Positions 9,517 through 21,133 of a stretch of DNA of 64,000 nucleotides are shown here, piece by piece (within the stretch, counting starts at the first letter, position 1; the number at the start of each line of letters is the position of its first letter). The notes below the pieces were generated by a model. The model was not told the DNA's origin. It searched no databases and saw nothing but the letters and a program-made list of their open reading frames with translations. The DNA is from Aspidiotus rigidus (Eukaryota; Arthropoda; Insecta; Hemiptera; Diaspididae), in NCBI GenBank assembly GCA_035079385.1, contig JAVHKY010000052.1, positions 4,464,001 through 4,528,000 on the forward strand, in the 5' to 3' direction. The position numbers and the translations under genes were made by a program.

Positions 9517-11465
9517 TAAACTACTTGTTGATCCTTTCAATTTCCCTTGCCAGTTGATTAATCGTCATCATCTACTACAAGCATCAGAATCAGCTTTTTC
9601 ACAAACTATTTTCCAAATTTCCGTCGCTCCTTGTTATACTTACTCATTCACAATTGAAGGGTTAGCCGGAAAAAGGGCAATTTTTGTCGTATCGAGGTTT
9701 CCCAAAATGGATTTTAAGTTTGCCAACGATAGAAAATATAGAAAATGATATTGTGTATACCAAAATTTATATAGAATTTGTAGAGTGGTTCTTCAACTAT
9801 ATTTTTGTGAAAAAATTTTACAAAAAAGTGTAATGTAACCCGAGAAAATACGCAATTAAAAAGACCTTGAAAATGCTCTTTTTCCATAGAACTAGTCTTG
9901 ACGGCACAAAAAGTATCTTTGAGAACGGAAAACAATGTAGAAACGTGACGAATTGGTTCTGTACACACACATGAGAATATCTGCGGATATTCTGTGCTCA
10001 ACAACCATTTAGTGGTGAAGGCGGGAATATTTTACATATGCTGCTCTGCTGCTGTCCTAGAACACTAGTAGGAAAACTTTTGACTATATACCTCTTATGG
10101 ACTGAGCTAAAACGACATTTACCCGTGGAAAGATATGATAAGAAATAAGATGCGGAGGACTCGAAATAGGCAACGCGGTTGATTGCGGAGGGAGAAGAAG
10201 CAGTTACTGCTCCGCGCACTTACCCGCGCTGCCTACGTTGGAGTTCTCCGCTCGCTATACATATTTCCACGCTCGTTCAACATTGCAGTATATGGACGAA
10301 GCTCAGTCCTTAAGAGGTATGTAGTCAAAGAGGAAAAACCCGAGTTGAGCGTTCTATTTGCTTCTCTAACTCACTCTACTGAGCGTTTTTGTTCTCATAA
10401 ATTTCAGAACTGATAGTTTGGAAGTTGTAGAATCCAAAAACGCGGTCTCCGGAAAAAGGTAAATTTCCTGGGAATCGCCTTTACTTCGACTAGCCCTTCA
10501 ATTGCGACAAATAGGAGAGCTGAGATAGGAAGCTCGATAAAAACACAAAATACCTACGCTTTACTCTGAATACGATCATCATAGCTGGATATCGATTATG
10601 TGGTTAAATAAAGTTAAGCGCAATGATCATTCATTTAGATACTCTGCTCTATCGCTTCAATACTCTAATTGTATAATATTGTTCAACGAATTTGAAGAAT
10701 TCATCTCTCATCAGTTTGATTCTATTCATTAAAACCAAACACCTACCTAACAACTCGAGTAGGTACAACAAAAATATCGAATGGAAAGGCGTAATACCTA
10801 CCGTCTCAAATGGTACCTAGGTACGTTATAATACGATATGTATCATTTCTATACAACAAAACCTGTAAATTTTACGCTCGAATATTATCCTTTGCTGGAA
10901 TAAATATTACATCCGGTGTTCCTTTGTTCCACCATTTTATATGATAGATAATAAATCATAAAATCGATGATTTGGAATCTTCAATTACATGTGGATCTTT
11001 TTTTTGCAATTTGCGCTCACTCCTGTTCAGGTTCTAGTAATTCACAATTCTTATTGTAAGATATTTGGATCTCAAATTCTTAACGTGAAGGAGGCGATCT
11101 CTACATTTACTGTAGTGGCAATCTGTTGAAGCTTGTTTTTAAAGGATGACAATTTTAAAGAAGTTACTCAAATAACCTGGAAATGAATTCATCTAAAAGA
11201 AAGTCAAAAGAGCTAAAACTTTCGTTCTTTACATTTTTTACAAAAAATTATGATTTGGAGTGGTACAGGGAGTGGTATAATCAATTTTATTAACATTGCG
11301 CCTAGTATGTGATCAAATACAAAATAGTTATCCCCTTGCTTAACACCAGCGACCAGTGCCAACGACAGCAACACTCACGGCGGTTAAAATGCGAATTCCG
11401 TAGACGTATAAAATAAAGTTACAATTTTGAACATTCAAATATTCAATCAAATGAAATTTTAATAA
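9517..11465 (+). other. Intron 1 of copy A, right part, no supported gene
   Basis: Collinear with 52413-54494. A 76-codon frame at 10183-10413 and its counterpart at 53216-53446 differ no more than their surroundings, so I do not call them genes. The site matching the private MITE of copy B is empty here (CATAGAACTAGTCTTG near 9886-9901). Confidence 0.5.
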
Positions 11466-11907
11466 TTTGGACTGGGCATATTGTAGGTTGCGCCAGCGTC
11501 GACAGTTTCTTAAATGTAATTTATGGGAAATAGAAAATTGCTCTGATTCAATTGAAAATCAAGTCACCTTATAGGAAATTTTTTAATTTTTTGCCCTTCC
11601 AATTTGGTTGTCTGTGTTTTTCCTTCGAAATTGCTCTGTTCTGAGTTATTAGAAGAAAAAGTGAAAATCAGTGAGGTGCGATGAGAAAAGGATGCTCATC
11701 GCCCGCTGACAGGGAAACCATTTCTTTCTGATTAGACGTCCAATCAGAGAGAAATGGTGTTCCTGCGGCCAATGTGAAATGAGCATCCTTTTCTCATTGC
11801 AGGTCACAGGGTATGTATGTCTTACGTCCTATATTATTTTGTAACTTGCTCAGCTTATCAATTTTTGTGAATCGACGCTGGCGCACCTACAATATGCCAA
11901 GTCCAAA
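11466..11907. mobile_element. Foldback element, copy A (right arm damaged)
   Basis: The left end TTTGGACTGGGCATATTGTA is mirrored by the right end TACAATATGCCAAGTCCAAA. In copy B (54495-55041) the whole unit folds into one long hairpin. Here about 60 bp in the right arm (around 11810-11872) are unrelated to the left arm, and the arm is about 100 bp shorter. No coding sequence. Confidence 0.75.
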
Positions 11908-12083
11908 TACACCAATCTTTGCAAACATTCAGGATAACAGACGCGACTGCGAGACGTCTTTCATTGTCTCGTTCTTACCTATATGGACTGAGTTATTGTG
12001 ACGTCACAACTATCGATCTCATTCAAGAAGAAATCAATTTTGTCCAATTGGCATTTTGCTCCCATAAGGAATACATGTGGAAC

Positions 12084-12241
12084 CAGGGGTGCCGTGAGCT
12101 CCCTAGACCAATAAAGAAACCCCCCTCAAACTTTAATTTCTTGTAGCTAAAAAAAAAAAAAAATCGAATTATAAGGGCCCCCCTCCCCCTAAGACAAATA
12201 GGAAGAATTATTTTCATAAAAATGGCCTCACGGCACGCCTG
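12084..12241. mobile_element. hAT-type MITE, copy A
   Basis: 158 bp with ends CAGGGGTGCCGTGAG and, reversed, CAGGCGTGCCGTGAG (14 of 15 match). The CAGGGGTG start is typical of hAT ends. An A-run lies inside. I could not find a clean 8-bp target duplication. The same element is at 55218-55372, so it predates the duplication. Confidence 0.55.
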
Positions 12242-12974
12242 GGAGCAGAGATCACTATACGCTACCAATTAAATATAAAAAATGATACGGTCAAGAGATT
12301 TTCTTTGCAAATAGCGAGAAGTTAATAAATATAAAATTATGAACTTTTCTTTAAATTTTAACATCCCATATTGAATGCTCCGCATGTATTTCTTATGGGG
12401 AGCAAAATACCAAATGGACATATTTTCAGGAGAATAGGTACTTTTGCTCACTCACAATTACGCATCTTACACTCACATTCATGATGCGTTATCACAAATA
12501 ACACAGTCCATTGTTTCCTTATTTGTGTAAACACCACAAAAACGATAGGCCTAATGAGTAATGCAGGAAAATGCGAGCTGAATGCGAGATGACAAAGTGA
12601 CTAATATGCAATACTGTATAAAAACAATATCTACTACTACAAACACACAAAATACAAACAAACTTAACAAATTAAAAAACAATCAACAACTCCTTCACTT
12701 TCTAGCGCAAGCAGACCAGTGCTTACATCGATTGTTGGAATTGAAATCCCTATTCTCAATTCTTGCAAATGTGCTTCATTGGTTTTGTTAATAAAAGATC
12801 GGTTCTTCAAAAATGATTTGAGAAGCTACTGATCGCTCGATGTACCTAACAATCAAAATAATGATCTACTAGCACATACTTATTGTCATATTAGTTACGT
12901 AGTTTTAGATCGATATCAATAATTATTTTGTCGCGTGAGTAATACCTATGTCATCAGTTTTTATGTTTTTGTAG

Positions 12975-13117
12975 ATTTATATACGCGTGACGGGAATGGC
13001 TCATACAACTACAATTATACACTTGATTATTCTAAAAATCAGCTGGAGTTCTACGTGAAATCCAAGCAGGGCGCTCATATCACACTGTATAAATCAGGCA
13101 ATGGTCCTTATTATGAA
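12975..13117 (+). CDS. Host gene copy A, coding exon 2 (FA-methyltransferase-like domain, first part)
   Basis: Acceptor TTTTTGTAG|AT and donor TATGAA|GTGAGTATAT. The phase fits exon 1 (T+AT gives Tyr) and leaves phase 0. The encoded LEFYVKSKQGAHITLYKSG and GPYYE resemble the first half of Methyltransf_FA domains, found in arthropod farnesoic acid O-methyltransferase-like proteins and many proteins of unknown role. Against copy B I count 16 differences in 143 bp, all amino-acid changing, while about 330 bp of adjoining intron has about 10. That supports coding status and points to diversifying selection. Confidence 0.75.
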
Positions 13118-14283
13118 GTGAGTATATATTGTAAATTTATTTGTGCTGAGAAAAAGAGCACTCAAGTTTTAGTAAATTCAACTTTCTTATTATACCTGAT
13201 CACTTTTCAGTCGTGTATCTTGTTTCCTGGCTCAATTTTCTCTTGGACAGGAGAATACTCCTCTTCAAAATTTATTCATGTATAAAATTTGACAAACTGG
13301 TATAGTTTTGTAGGAACACAGATTTCAAAGTCTTTTTGAAAATGATAGTAGCTAAAAGAGGATGGGTGACTGGAAGGCAATCACCACAAGATTACAGGTC
13401 TTAAGTTTGTTGAACAGTATCCGAGTCACTTTTCTTCGGTCAGTGCTCGATGTAATTCAAATGTTAATTCCATGTCCTTTAGCTAACGCATTTTCTCCAC
13501 ACTTTTGCATCGCAGACAAATAATCGTGACTGCATACCTTCTACTCCTCGATACAGTACAGCTCTCACTACCATCAATAAAATTTCCATTCCATTATCGC
13601 ATTCTTTTCTAATTTAGAAGAAAGTTTTTATTACTCTACGATCTGCCTTGAGTGCGCCAAAAAGACATTGTGGTACTCCCCTGCATATCATCACTTTGCC
13701 AAATTTTTGGACACATATTTCATGTCAGTTTCACTTTGTTCTATTACGTCAAAAATTCGGACCTGCATTGAGGCCTTCAAGAATATCAGGTTTACATCTC
13801 TTCTCCTCTGATGTGGTAGGACTGTTCCCATCTAAAGCCCTTCTGCGTAAATCGCTCTACAAATCAATGCTAAAAGGACTCTATTAACAAATCATACCAA
13901 CTTATCAGAAGCTTAATTTTATCTAGTCTACATGTGCATAGTCCATATTCTGCAACTGCCCGCCCCTTATTCCTTTCCAAATATTTTCGTTACAAGAGAC
14001 ATGAAAAGTATAAGAAGAATTAATTGATAGTTTTTTTTTTTTTTTTTTTCATTTATTATTGTTTAAAATGAGTATTACGTGGAAGAAAGAGCCATTGATT
14101 AATTCTCTGTATTAGTAAATACTTCCACATCATTTAAAATTAATTCATTCAGCTGAAAAGTATATTGTGCAACTTATGCGAGGAGAGTTACCTACATTAA
14201 AAAAAATAGGTTGTCGGTCCGTGCTGTCCTTCCAGTGTAGAGATTTGCTTAGTACAATATTTTAATTGTGAATTATTGTTCAG
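13118..14283 (+). other. Intron 2 of copy A
   Basis: Bounded by GTGAGT and TATTGTTCAG. Nothing recognisable inside apart from a T-run at 14032-14050. The matching intron in copy B is 56269-57440. Confidence 0.65.
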
Positions 14284-14566
14284 ATCTACATTCAAGTAAG
14301 CAACAATAAAACCGCATTACTTAGAGACGGAAAGTTACTTATTGAGTCGGATCCGACACCTTTCCTTGACCCGCTCAGTTACAAGAAATTTTGGATAAAG
14401 TGGGGTTCAGCGGGGATCATAGAATTTGGTAATCCAGAGAATGGAACCATTCTCTCGTACAGGGATGCCAACCCATTTACATTCAATTACTTTGCAGTAA
14501 GAACATCTACAAAAGGAGCCCATAAACCGAATGAACTCATCAGAGCTTATTGGATTTTTGATAGAG
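14284..14566 (+). CDS. Host gene copy A, coding exon 3 (FA-methyltransferase-like domain, second part)
   Basis: Acceptor TTGTTCAG|ATC and donor GATAGAG|GTAGGT; open throughout, entering in phase 0 and leaving in phase 1. The core KKFWIKWGSAGIIEFG followed by ILSYRDANPFTFNYFAVRT matches the second half of the Methyltransf_FA pattern (Phe-Trp-Ile-x-Trp, then Gly, then a Tyr-x-Asp-x-x-Pro-Phe segment). Exons 1-4 join to about 190 aa. Relative to copy B it has about 40 changed bases and is four codons shorter in two in-frame gaps. Enzyme activity is not implied; most relatives have no tested function. Confidence 0.75.
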
Positions 14567-15068
14567 GTAGGTATACATATAATAAGAATATTTTTGAAAT
14601 CAAGGATAGGTAGTTGATCGACTCATAAGATTGTATGGACAATTTTGAAAATATATTGACGAAATATTAGTCATGCCGCTAAACGAAGACTCCATTTTTC
14701 AAAGAGAAAATTTTTTATAGGAAAATCTGATATCAATCGTAGTGAAAATGTATATCGAATTTTGTGAGGAGGTGCGGAGTTTAGTATTATTTAAGTTAGA
14801 CTGGGCTTTGATTCGAACTTCATTTTAGACCAAATGCAATATGAAAAACCGAAAAATATGTGGTCTAAATGGAGAGAAACTCATCAAATAGTCCAACTAC
14901 CGGTACCTAGTTTCTTCCATTGGTAAGAGTTCATTCATTTTAGGAAAAACAACATTTTGCGTAAAGTTAAACGCATGAGGAGACTTTTCAGAATGAAGAG
15001 TTTATTTTTAAATTGAACTTCCGCTGTATTTTATGGCTTTTGATAGCATTTGTATGTTTTATTGACAG
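14567..15068 (+). other. Intron 3 of copy A
   Basis: Bounded by GTAGGT and TTTTATTGACAG. The first 250 bp differ from copy B by about 7 percent; the last part is nearly identical. No gene seen. Confidence 0.6.
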
Positions 15069-15094
15069 CTGTACTAGCGCTTGGCTACAATTGA
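15069..15094 (+). CDS. Host gene copy A, terminal coding exon
   Basis: After the acceptor TTGACAG, continuing in phase 1 from exon 3, the reading is AVLALGYN and then TGA at 15092-15094. Five of the 26 bases differ from copy B and all five change amino acids; the next 100 bp after the TGA have one difference or fewer. That sharp edge is the evidence for this stop. A longer frame in another phase (to 15293) has an early TAG in this copy and does not fit the splice phase. Confidence 0.65.
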
Positions 15095-16467
15095 ATTGCG
15101 TTTCCATAATCTATTCTATCTATGGGACCACCACATCCGACTTCGCCAACAGCACCGACAGGACCATTTTAAAATTATGGATTCCAGTCATAGATGGCTT
15201 CATTTTCCTATCATCAATACTGATCAATTAGATCATGCGTCATTATTTGAATTTTATTGGAAAACTTCAATAATTTCTGATACCTATTTCTGAATAATGA
15301 AATTTTTCATTTTTGTTTTTTTAAATGTGATGTTTTAAACTATTTTTTCAACGTAATATTGTTCTATAATCGATGTAATAAGTAAATGTTCTTAACAACA
15401 TCCTTAACGTTTCAATTAAATATGTTCGCGTATGTTTTTAATCCATTTTATCTCTATTTTCATTAAACTCTTCCAATCTATCTTCAACGTGTAATCTTCC
15501 AAACCTCTCCTTTTCGATTTTCTCGAATAACTTTCCTGTTCTCTCGAATACAACGAGAGTAAGGTAGGCTTGCCTTCGGTTCAGCTTTCTAGTTTTCTCG
15601 AAAGAAGGTATCTTGACACTGAGCACATTCCTACAATCGAAGCTCTGCAAGTGAAGGTATTGTTTCTTTAATGCCCCCTCTCCTCCTCTTCTAGAAAAAA
15701 AAACTGAACTAGGTACCGAAATGAATTTTATGCTTGAATACAAATTTGACATGTTCTCTGACTACACATACATTAAAGTGCTATTGCTTCTACAGCTGAA
15801 AATTTTATGGAAGAAAGAAATGAATGTGTTTACTTCCATTTGTGATGCACGTACCTGCAAAGCGCGATGGTGGATGCTCGTTTTTTAAACCATATTAATG
15901 GTGTTCTCGTATGGGCCTGTAACGGATAACAAAACTCGGCCGTCGGCCGAGAGCGATTCTCAAAAGTAATAAATAAGTAATTGAGGAATGGTGTTACGAT
16001 GGAGGAAATATTCTGCTTAGCACTTATTTGAGCATTTCACGTGTTACGACTGTACTATACAGCGCAGTTGAGTATTGTGTTCATCAGTGAGCTTCATTCA
16101 AGTTTGTTCATGCAAATATAATCAGCGGATACCACGTTTGGTTTACAGAGGAAAGGTGCAGCTTCTGTATTTTGAATGCACGTGGTTTTTGCCAAACCTT
16201 ATCACATCTGTGAACGTTTTTTTTTTTTTTTGTCGTTCCATACACGTTAGCGCAGTCCACACAATATATAATCAAAAGTTCATGCACAAACCTATTGGAC
16301 CATAATTTTTTGAAGCCCCACCTTAACTCAGTCTTACTCCACTTTACCGTTTGTGTATACAAAACCAAAATTCCACTCCGTAAGAAATACATGGGAACGT
16401 TTCACTTGTTATCATTCGAAAACTACAAATAAATAAGAAACCACTGAAACATTTGGAAATAGTCACG
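15095..16467 (+). other. 3'UTR and downstream sequence of copy A
   Basis: A possible polyA signal ATTAAA is at 15415-15420. A 104-codon minus-strand frame (15438-15752) is also open in copy B (58602-58916) with two residue changes, but with no recognisable domain it is not called. The rest, to the Penelope fragment, shows nothing. Confidence 0.45.
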
Positions 16468-17074
16468 AAGGATTCATGATTTGAATCACAAAATAAAGTA
16501 TATTCACTGCATAAAATTTTATTTATGGGTAAGGATTGTCCGGCCGTATACATTGGTGAAACTGGTCGTCAATTTTCTATTGGAATCAGCGAACACCTTC
16601 AGGCTCTTGGTGAAAAAAAACCTAAGAAGTCCGCTTTTCTTCTTGAGAATAATCACACCTTCGAGGAAGGCACTCAAGTTTTACTTCATGAGGGGGATAA
16701 GTTCCGTAAACGTCTGGCCCTTCAGGCTATCGAGATTTCTCGTCATCTCACTGATGACGATTGTATCGCTCTTAATGAATACGTTTCCGAGTACAGTTTA
16801 GTAGACAAAATTTATTCTTCTTCGTAATTTTCTTACTCATCCTTTGTTTACGTAATTCTTTGTTATATATGCTTCTACTTTCTTTCTTCTTCGGTTTCTT
16901 GTTAATTTTTTCTGTCTTTCCTTCCTAGTATGTTGTGAAATTTTCAGTTCTTAATTGATCTTACTCGTAAATGGATGTTTGACCGAAAATGCAGTCGTGT
17001 CAGTAACGATAAAGTTTTATGCAGTGAATGTACTTTATTTCGTGGTTTATTTTATTTCATTTGATGAATCCTTA
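16468..17074 (+). mobile_element. Penelope-like element fragment with inverted ends, copy A
   Basis: The ends are inverted copies of each other (GGATTCAT...TAAAGTATATTCACTGCATAA near 16470-16513 against its mirror near 17010-17074), as in the inverted pseudo-LTRs of Penelope-like elements. A GIY-YIG endonuclease end lies inside. The same fragment is at 59632-60248. Confidence 0.6.
16525..16827 (+). pseudogene. Penelope GIY-YIG endonuclease, C-terminal fragment, copy A
   Basis: The frame encodes DCPAVYIGETGRQFSI, the YIG half of a GIY-YIG nuclease, then the downstream His-containing region (ENNHTFEEG) and an LDKIY-like end. No RT precedes it. Copy B keeps three residues (VAH, just before LLENNH) lost here by a 9-bp deletion that removes one conserved His. 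These nucleases cut DNA to prime Penelope insertion; this one is a remnant. Confidence 0.75.
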
Positions 17075-17276
17075 GTCCATATTAGGAGTCGAAACATACA
17101 TAGAATATCGCATCTATACACATGCAGATACCTTCGAACTTCCTAGGGCTTTCAAAATAACGGGAGCTTTTCAGGCAGTGCCCATGCCAGTTTCATTCCT
17201 GTCACATCTACGCAGTTGCCTATAACCCATCATTTTCAGATCAATGCGTTTTTTAATTTTACGGTCATCCATCATA

Positions 17277-18860
17277 GAGAAATATACTCGCGAAGAGTAA
17301 GAAACACAAATACTAGAACCGCAATAAAATCAAACAATCCGAGCGCTTTCGGCTAAACAGCCATTCTCACGGTATAGAAAGCGACTGAACCCAACACCAA
17401 CAAGAACGAGTAACAACGAACGAGGAGGTCATGACTGAACCAGCATGTGAATCATCCTCATAGACTAATTCAATCAATCCCTCCTCAGGAATGTACCTGT
17501 TCAACACGGTAATGTCTTTAATATTTCGGTGACGATGAATTTCAATTTCTTCTAATGCTAAGCGCCTAAAATAAGATTTTTCCCTGTGGATGAGAACTTC
17601 AGATCTGAGTGAGGCGATATATTAAACTATTAAATGTAGCAACTTTATGGGCAAAAGGTACGAAAGACGAGCTGTGGATAGCAATATCGGTCGAAGTACT
17701 TTTCCGGTAAATACCGCAGGTGTTTTTGAATCACGTTTTCTATTGGTATAGGTACGTGGATGACATATTGTGTGCGTGGACCGGTCCTGCGGAGCTCCTT
17801 AGTGAGTTTCTGGCTTATTTATATAGTTTATACCCGTCCATGAAATTCACTCTTGAAGTTGGCGGTTTATCAATAAATTTTCTGGACTTGACCATATCCG
17901 TCATCGACGGTGTCCATGATTTCGGTATTTACCGGAAAAGTACTTCGACCGATATTGCTATCCACGGGTCGTCTTTCGTACCTTTTGCCCATAAAGTTGC
18001 TACATTTAATAGTTTAATATATCGCCTCACTCAGATCCCTCTGAGTGAAGTAGCGTTTAATAAGGAACTCGTGACGATAAAGCACTTGGCCAGAGTGAAT
18101 CAGGTCAAAGTGGACATTGACCTTATGGTCCGTAGGAGACTTACAAGAAAAAGTCTCGATTCTACTGCCTCCCTCCCCCGTCAGTTGCATCTTGATAGGC
18201 GTAAACGGTGGATTAGGATGCCGTTTTTGGGGAAGTTTTCTTCGGAGTTGAGCCGTGTCCTCCGTCCCTTTGGTTTCCGGCCGGTGTTTTATAGTACCAA
18301 TACGGTGAAGAGCCTTCTGGTCAAGTTAAAGGATCCGATACCGATGTCCGAGAGGGGGGGGGGTGTTTATAGGGTGGCCTGTGGTGATTGCCCGAGCGTG
18401 TACATAGGGATGACTAGCCGTCAATTCAAAATTAGAGTTGATGAACACAGGAAAGTCTGGGAAAAAAGAAAAGTAGGGGAGTCGGCGTTTGCTGACCACT
18501 TAATTGAATGTGGTCATAGTCTCAAAGAGGGATCTGAAGTTCTCCTCCACAGGGAAAAATCTTATTTTAGGCGTTTAGCATTAGAAGAAATTGAAATTCA
18601 TCGTCACCGAAATATTAAAGACATTACCGTGGTGAACAGGTACATTCCTGAGGAGGGATTGATTGAATTAGTCTATGAGGATGATTCACATGCTGGTTCA
18701 GTCATGACCTCCTCGTTCGTTGTTACTCGTTCTTGTTGGTGTTGGGTTCAGTCGCTTTCTATACCGTGAGAATGGCTGTTTAGCCGAAAGCGCTCGGATT
18801 GTTTGATTTTATTGCGGTTCTTGTATTTGTGTTCCTTACTCTTCGCGAGTATATTTCTCT
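17277..18860 (+). mobile_element. Penelope-like element, inverted double copy, copy A
   Basis: The left end AGAGAAATATACTCGCGAAG (17277-17296) is mirrored at 18841-18860. A minus-strand part (17277-17717) with a large internal deletion is followed by a plus-strand copy (17718-18860). Both arms share an 11-bp deletion (near 17441 and 18692) that copy B lacks, which suggests sequence exchange between arms. In copy B the long arm is on the other strand and the centre is reverse-complemented. Confidence 0.75.
17720..18769 (+). pseudogene. Penelope reverse transcriptase (C-terminal part) and GIY-YIG endonuclease
   Basis: 349 codons. RT motif RYVDDILCAW lies at about residues 11-20, then a thumb region (KFTLEVGGLSINFLDL, IYRKSTSTDI), a long basic linker, and GIY-YIG nuclease at about 215-325: GVYRVACGDCPSVYIG, then HLIECGH. 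The N-terminal two thirds of the RT are missing, so this is a 5'-truncated copy. The last about 20 residues come from a frameshift caused by the 11-bp deletion near 18692. Penelope-like RTs are related to telomerase; the nuclease nicks the target. Confidence 0.88.
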
Positions 18861-19614
18861 ACCATCATTTTCAATTGATGCACTGCTCATTGCCCGTTAT
18901 GCTCATTAAAAATTCTGGGCAAACTGCCATAACTGGTAGCCCGTATGTGAATCGGGTGTTTTGTTTTTAATCTACACAAAAATTAAGTATAGAAATCGAT
19001 TTTTTATTGATAGTAATTTGCAACTTCGTTTAACTAAGATCGAACCCCACATAAAGCACTTAGTCACGGTCAAATGAGTGCAGGGTTCTCATCAAATCTG
19101 ATTTTCACTTGATCAAGTGTGATATCTTGGCGGCTTCATACTTATATTTATTATCGATATTTACATCATTTTTTTGTGTAAACATAATCGATAGTTTGAT
19201 TTGAGGTGTCCCAGGAGATGAGAATATCCCGCGATATTTGGCGGATGTTCAGTCTACGAACAAGGATATCATTTATGCTCACAAAAAAAATTGTACAGAA
19301 TCATTTACAGTTATGCTGGTAGGCATGTATCAATCTTTGTTTTACATCCATCTTTGCGACTCGACCACAATTTTTGCGGATGTTTTGTCCACGATCGTAT
19401 GCACCTAACCGATTAATTATCCACATTTTTTCATCATTTCGCAGATTTCAATATTGTTGACTTTGTACTTCCCTAATTATCCCCACTATATCAATAGAAA
19501 TAGGTACCGTTATGAAAAAAAGAGTATGTATTCGATTGCCCCCCCCAACTTAAGTCAGAAAAAAGCTAACGAGACTTAAGAAGAAGTCGTCAAGAGCCGA
19601 TTATTCTCGCCCCG
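18861..19614. other. Gap between Penelope and BEL/Pao elements
   Basis: No gene. Around 19165-19235 the stretch TTTGATTTGAGGTGTC and AGGAGATG resembles part of the palindrome arm near 41375-41400, so an old piece of that repeat may lie here. Confidence 0.35.
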
Positions 19615-19898
19615 TGTATCAATACAATATAGAGCCAGTACAAGTTTATCTCTCTTATCTCCCACAAATTGATTACTCATATGATGAACTGTGTCATGAG
19701 TCGTTCATGAGTCAGGATGTGTCATCCTGACTCGTTGCATACTGCACCATATAACTCAATAAAGAAGTTGGTCACGCGTTTTCCTGACGTCTATGGACAG
19801 AGAAGTTTTCTATTTTGTACAGTTTGGTGTTAATAGTTTCAAACGAAATACATTTTTCTGTTTTCCATATAGGTTTCGCTTCGAATATTAAAATAATT

Positions 19899-20971
19899 AT
19901 GTCAACGGGAGCGGAAAACAAAGTGATTCAGAGTGATATGGAAGCGCTACATGAAAAATGTTGTGCGAGTCGAGAAAAGTGCCGCGTGTTACAACTTGAC
20001 GTGGAAATGGAATGTGAATTCGCGGAAACTGCGATCACTTTGAAAGACAAAATATCAGCTAAGAACGAGTTGAATGACCTAGAAAAATTGAAAATCAGTA
20101 TTTTTTGGCCCATGCTGAGCTAAGTGCGTTGGCCATGAACCTGAGCAATGATGCTGCTGTAGAAGAAGGGGTTCATCATGAGTCCCTTCTTTTGACGCGA
20201 AAGGAATTCATGACATTGGTAAAAGGGATGAAAGTAAAATTAATGAAAATGATTGATACCGAGCGAGGAGAAACATCCACTGGTCGATTGAAGTTCCAGA
20301 AAATCGACTTTGAGGTAATTGATGGTACAAAGGAGAAGTGGAACAACTTCAAGAAGTTATTCACGACATGTATACACAAAAGCAACAAATTGGGTGCACT
20401 AGAAAAACACCAGTTTCTCTGTGCAAAAGTAAAAGGCAAACCCTGTACCATAATCAAAACTTTTCCAATAGATGGGTTGTACTATGAAAAGGCTTGGGCG
20501 GTACTCATGAACCATTATGACGACCCCCTCAAGAAGATATCTAGGCATATGGATGCCATGTTCAAGTGTCAGCCAGCAAAGTCAGTCAATCTACGTACAA
20601 TAATCACACACTTTCGCGCTTAAGTGGCTGCTCTGTCAATAACATTCAATGAGAATGAGGAAATAGATGTTCTCAGTCAATTTACCAGACTTGATTGGGA
20701 GCGCGAGATGGAGAAAAGAGAAAAATTTGCCAGTTTTGACGAGTTCATTCGCTTTATGGAATCCCGATGCAATGCATACAGACGCGCGGTAGGCGCAAAA
20801 GAAAACTCTACAAAGGCTACAAAAGGAAACGCCCATGTTTCTACTACAAAGGAAGCAGAGGTGAGATCATTGAAGTTGGTCCCTTCTTGCATGATATGCA
20901 AAAATAAAGATCATGGAGCTCATAAATGTCCGCAATTCTTAAGCTTGAACCAGAGAAAAGATATGATATAA
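19899..20971 (+). pseudogene. BEL/Pao Gag, broken
   Basis: Starts MSTGAENKVIQSDMEALHE with a coiled-coil region. A one-base loss near 20083 shifts the frame here; copy B keeps it. A DUF1759-type region follows (KIDFEVIDGTKEKWNNFKKL) and then a TAA at 20621-20623 that copy B also has. Beyond it the same frame continues to a CCHC knuckle (CMICKNKDHGAHKC, near 20890-20931). A second cysteine-rich stretch follows to about 21060. The shared stop means the gag was broken, or read through, before the duplication. Confidence 0.8.
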
Positions 20972-21133
20972 TTCAAAAGAACTCTCAATGCCAAAGATGT
21001 TTCAAAGGAAGATGCTATGGGCGATGTCAATTCCAATGTAGTACATGCCAGGGACGTTGCTACATTGCGACCGTTCGTCAAATTGAAGGTCAACACCCGT
21101 GAAGCTCGATCAAGAAGTGGAAGTTGATAAGAA

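Larger units (their letters stand above)
838..20638. repeat. Segmental duplication, copy A
   Basis: This aligns collinearly with 50399-64000. Differences are mostly 2-5 percent in introns and flanks by hand comparison. Copy A is longer because of the Copia insertion at 2862-9516 and because the Penelope/BEL junction region differs (17277-19950). The right end of homology is set only by the window edge in copy B. The left end is masked here by the LTR at 412-837. Confidence 0.9.

Noticed and set aside
10183..10413. 76-codon frame (and 53216-53446)
   Set aside because: Differences between copies match the intron background; no splice phase or domain.
15438..15752. 104-codon minus-strand frame also open in copy B (58602-58916)
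   Set aside because: The copies are so alike here that a shared open frame is expected by chance. No domain, no splice context, and it lies in the 3' flank of the host gene.
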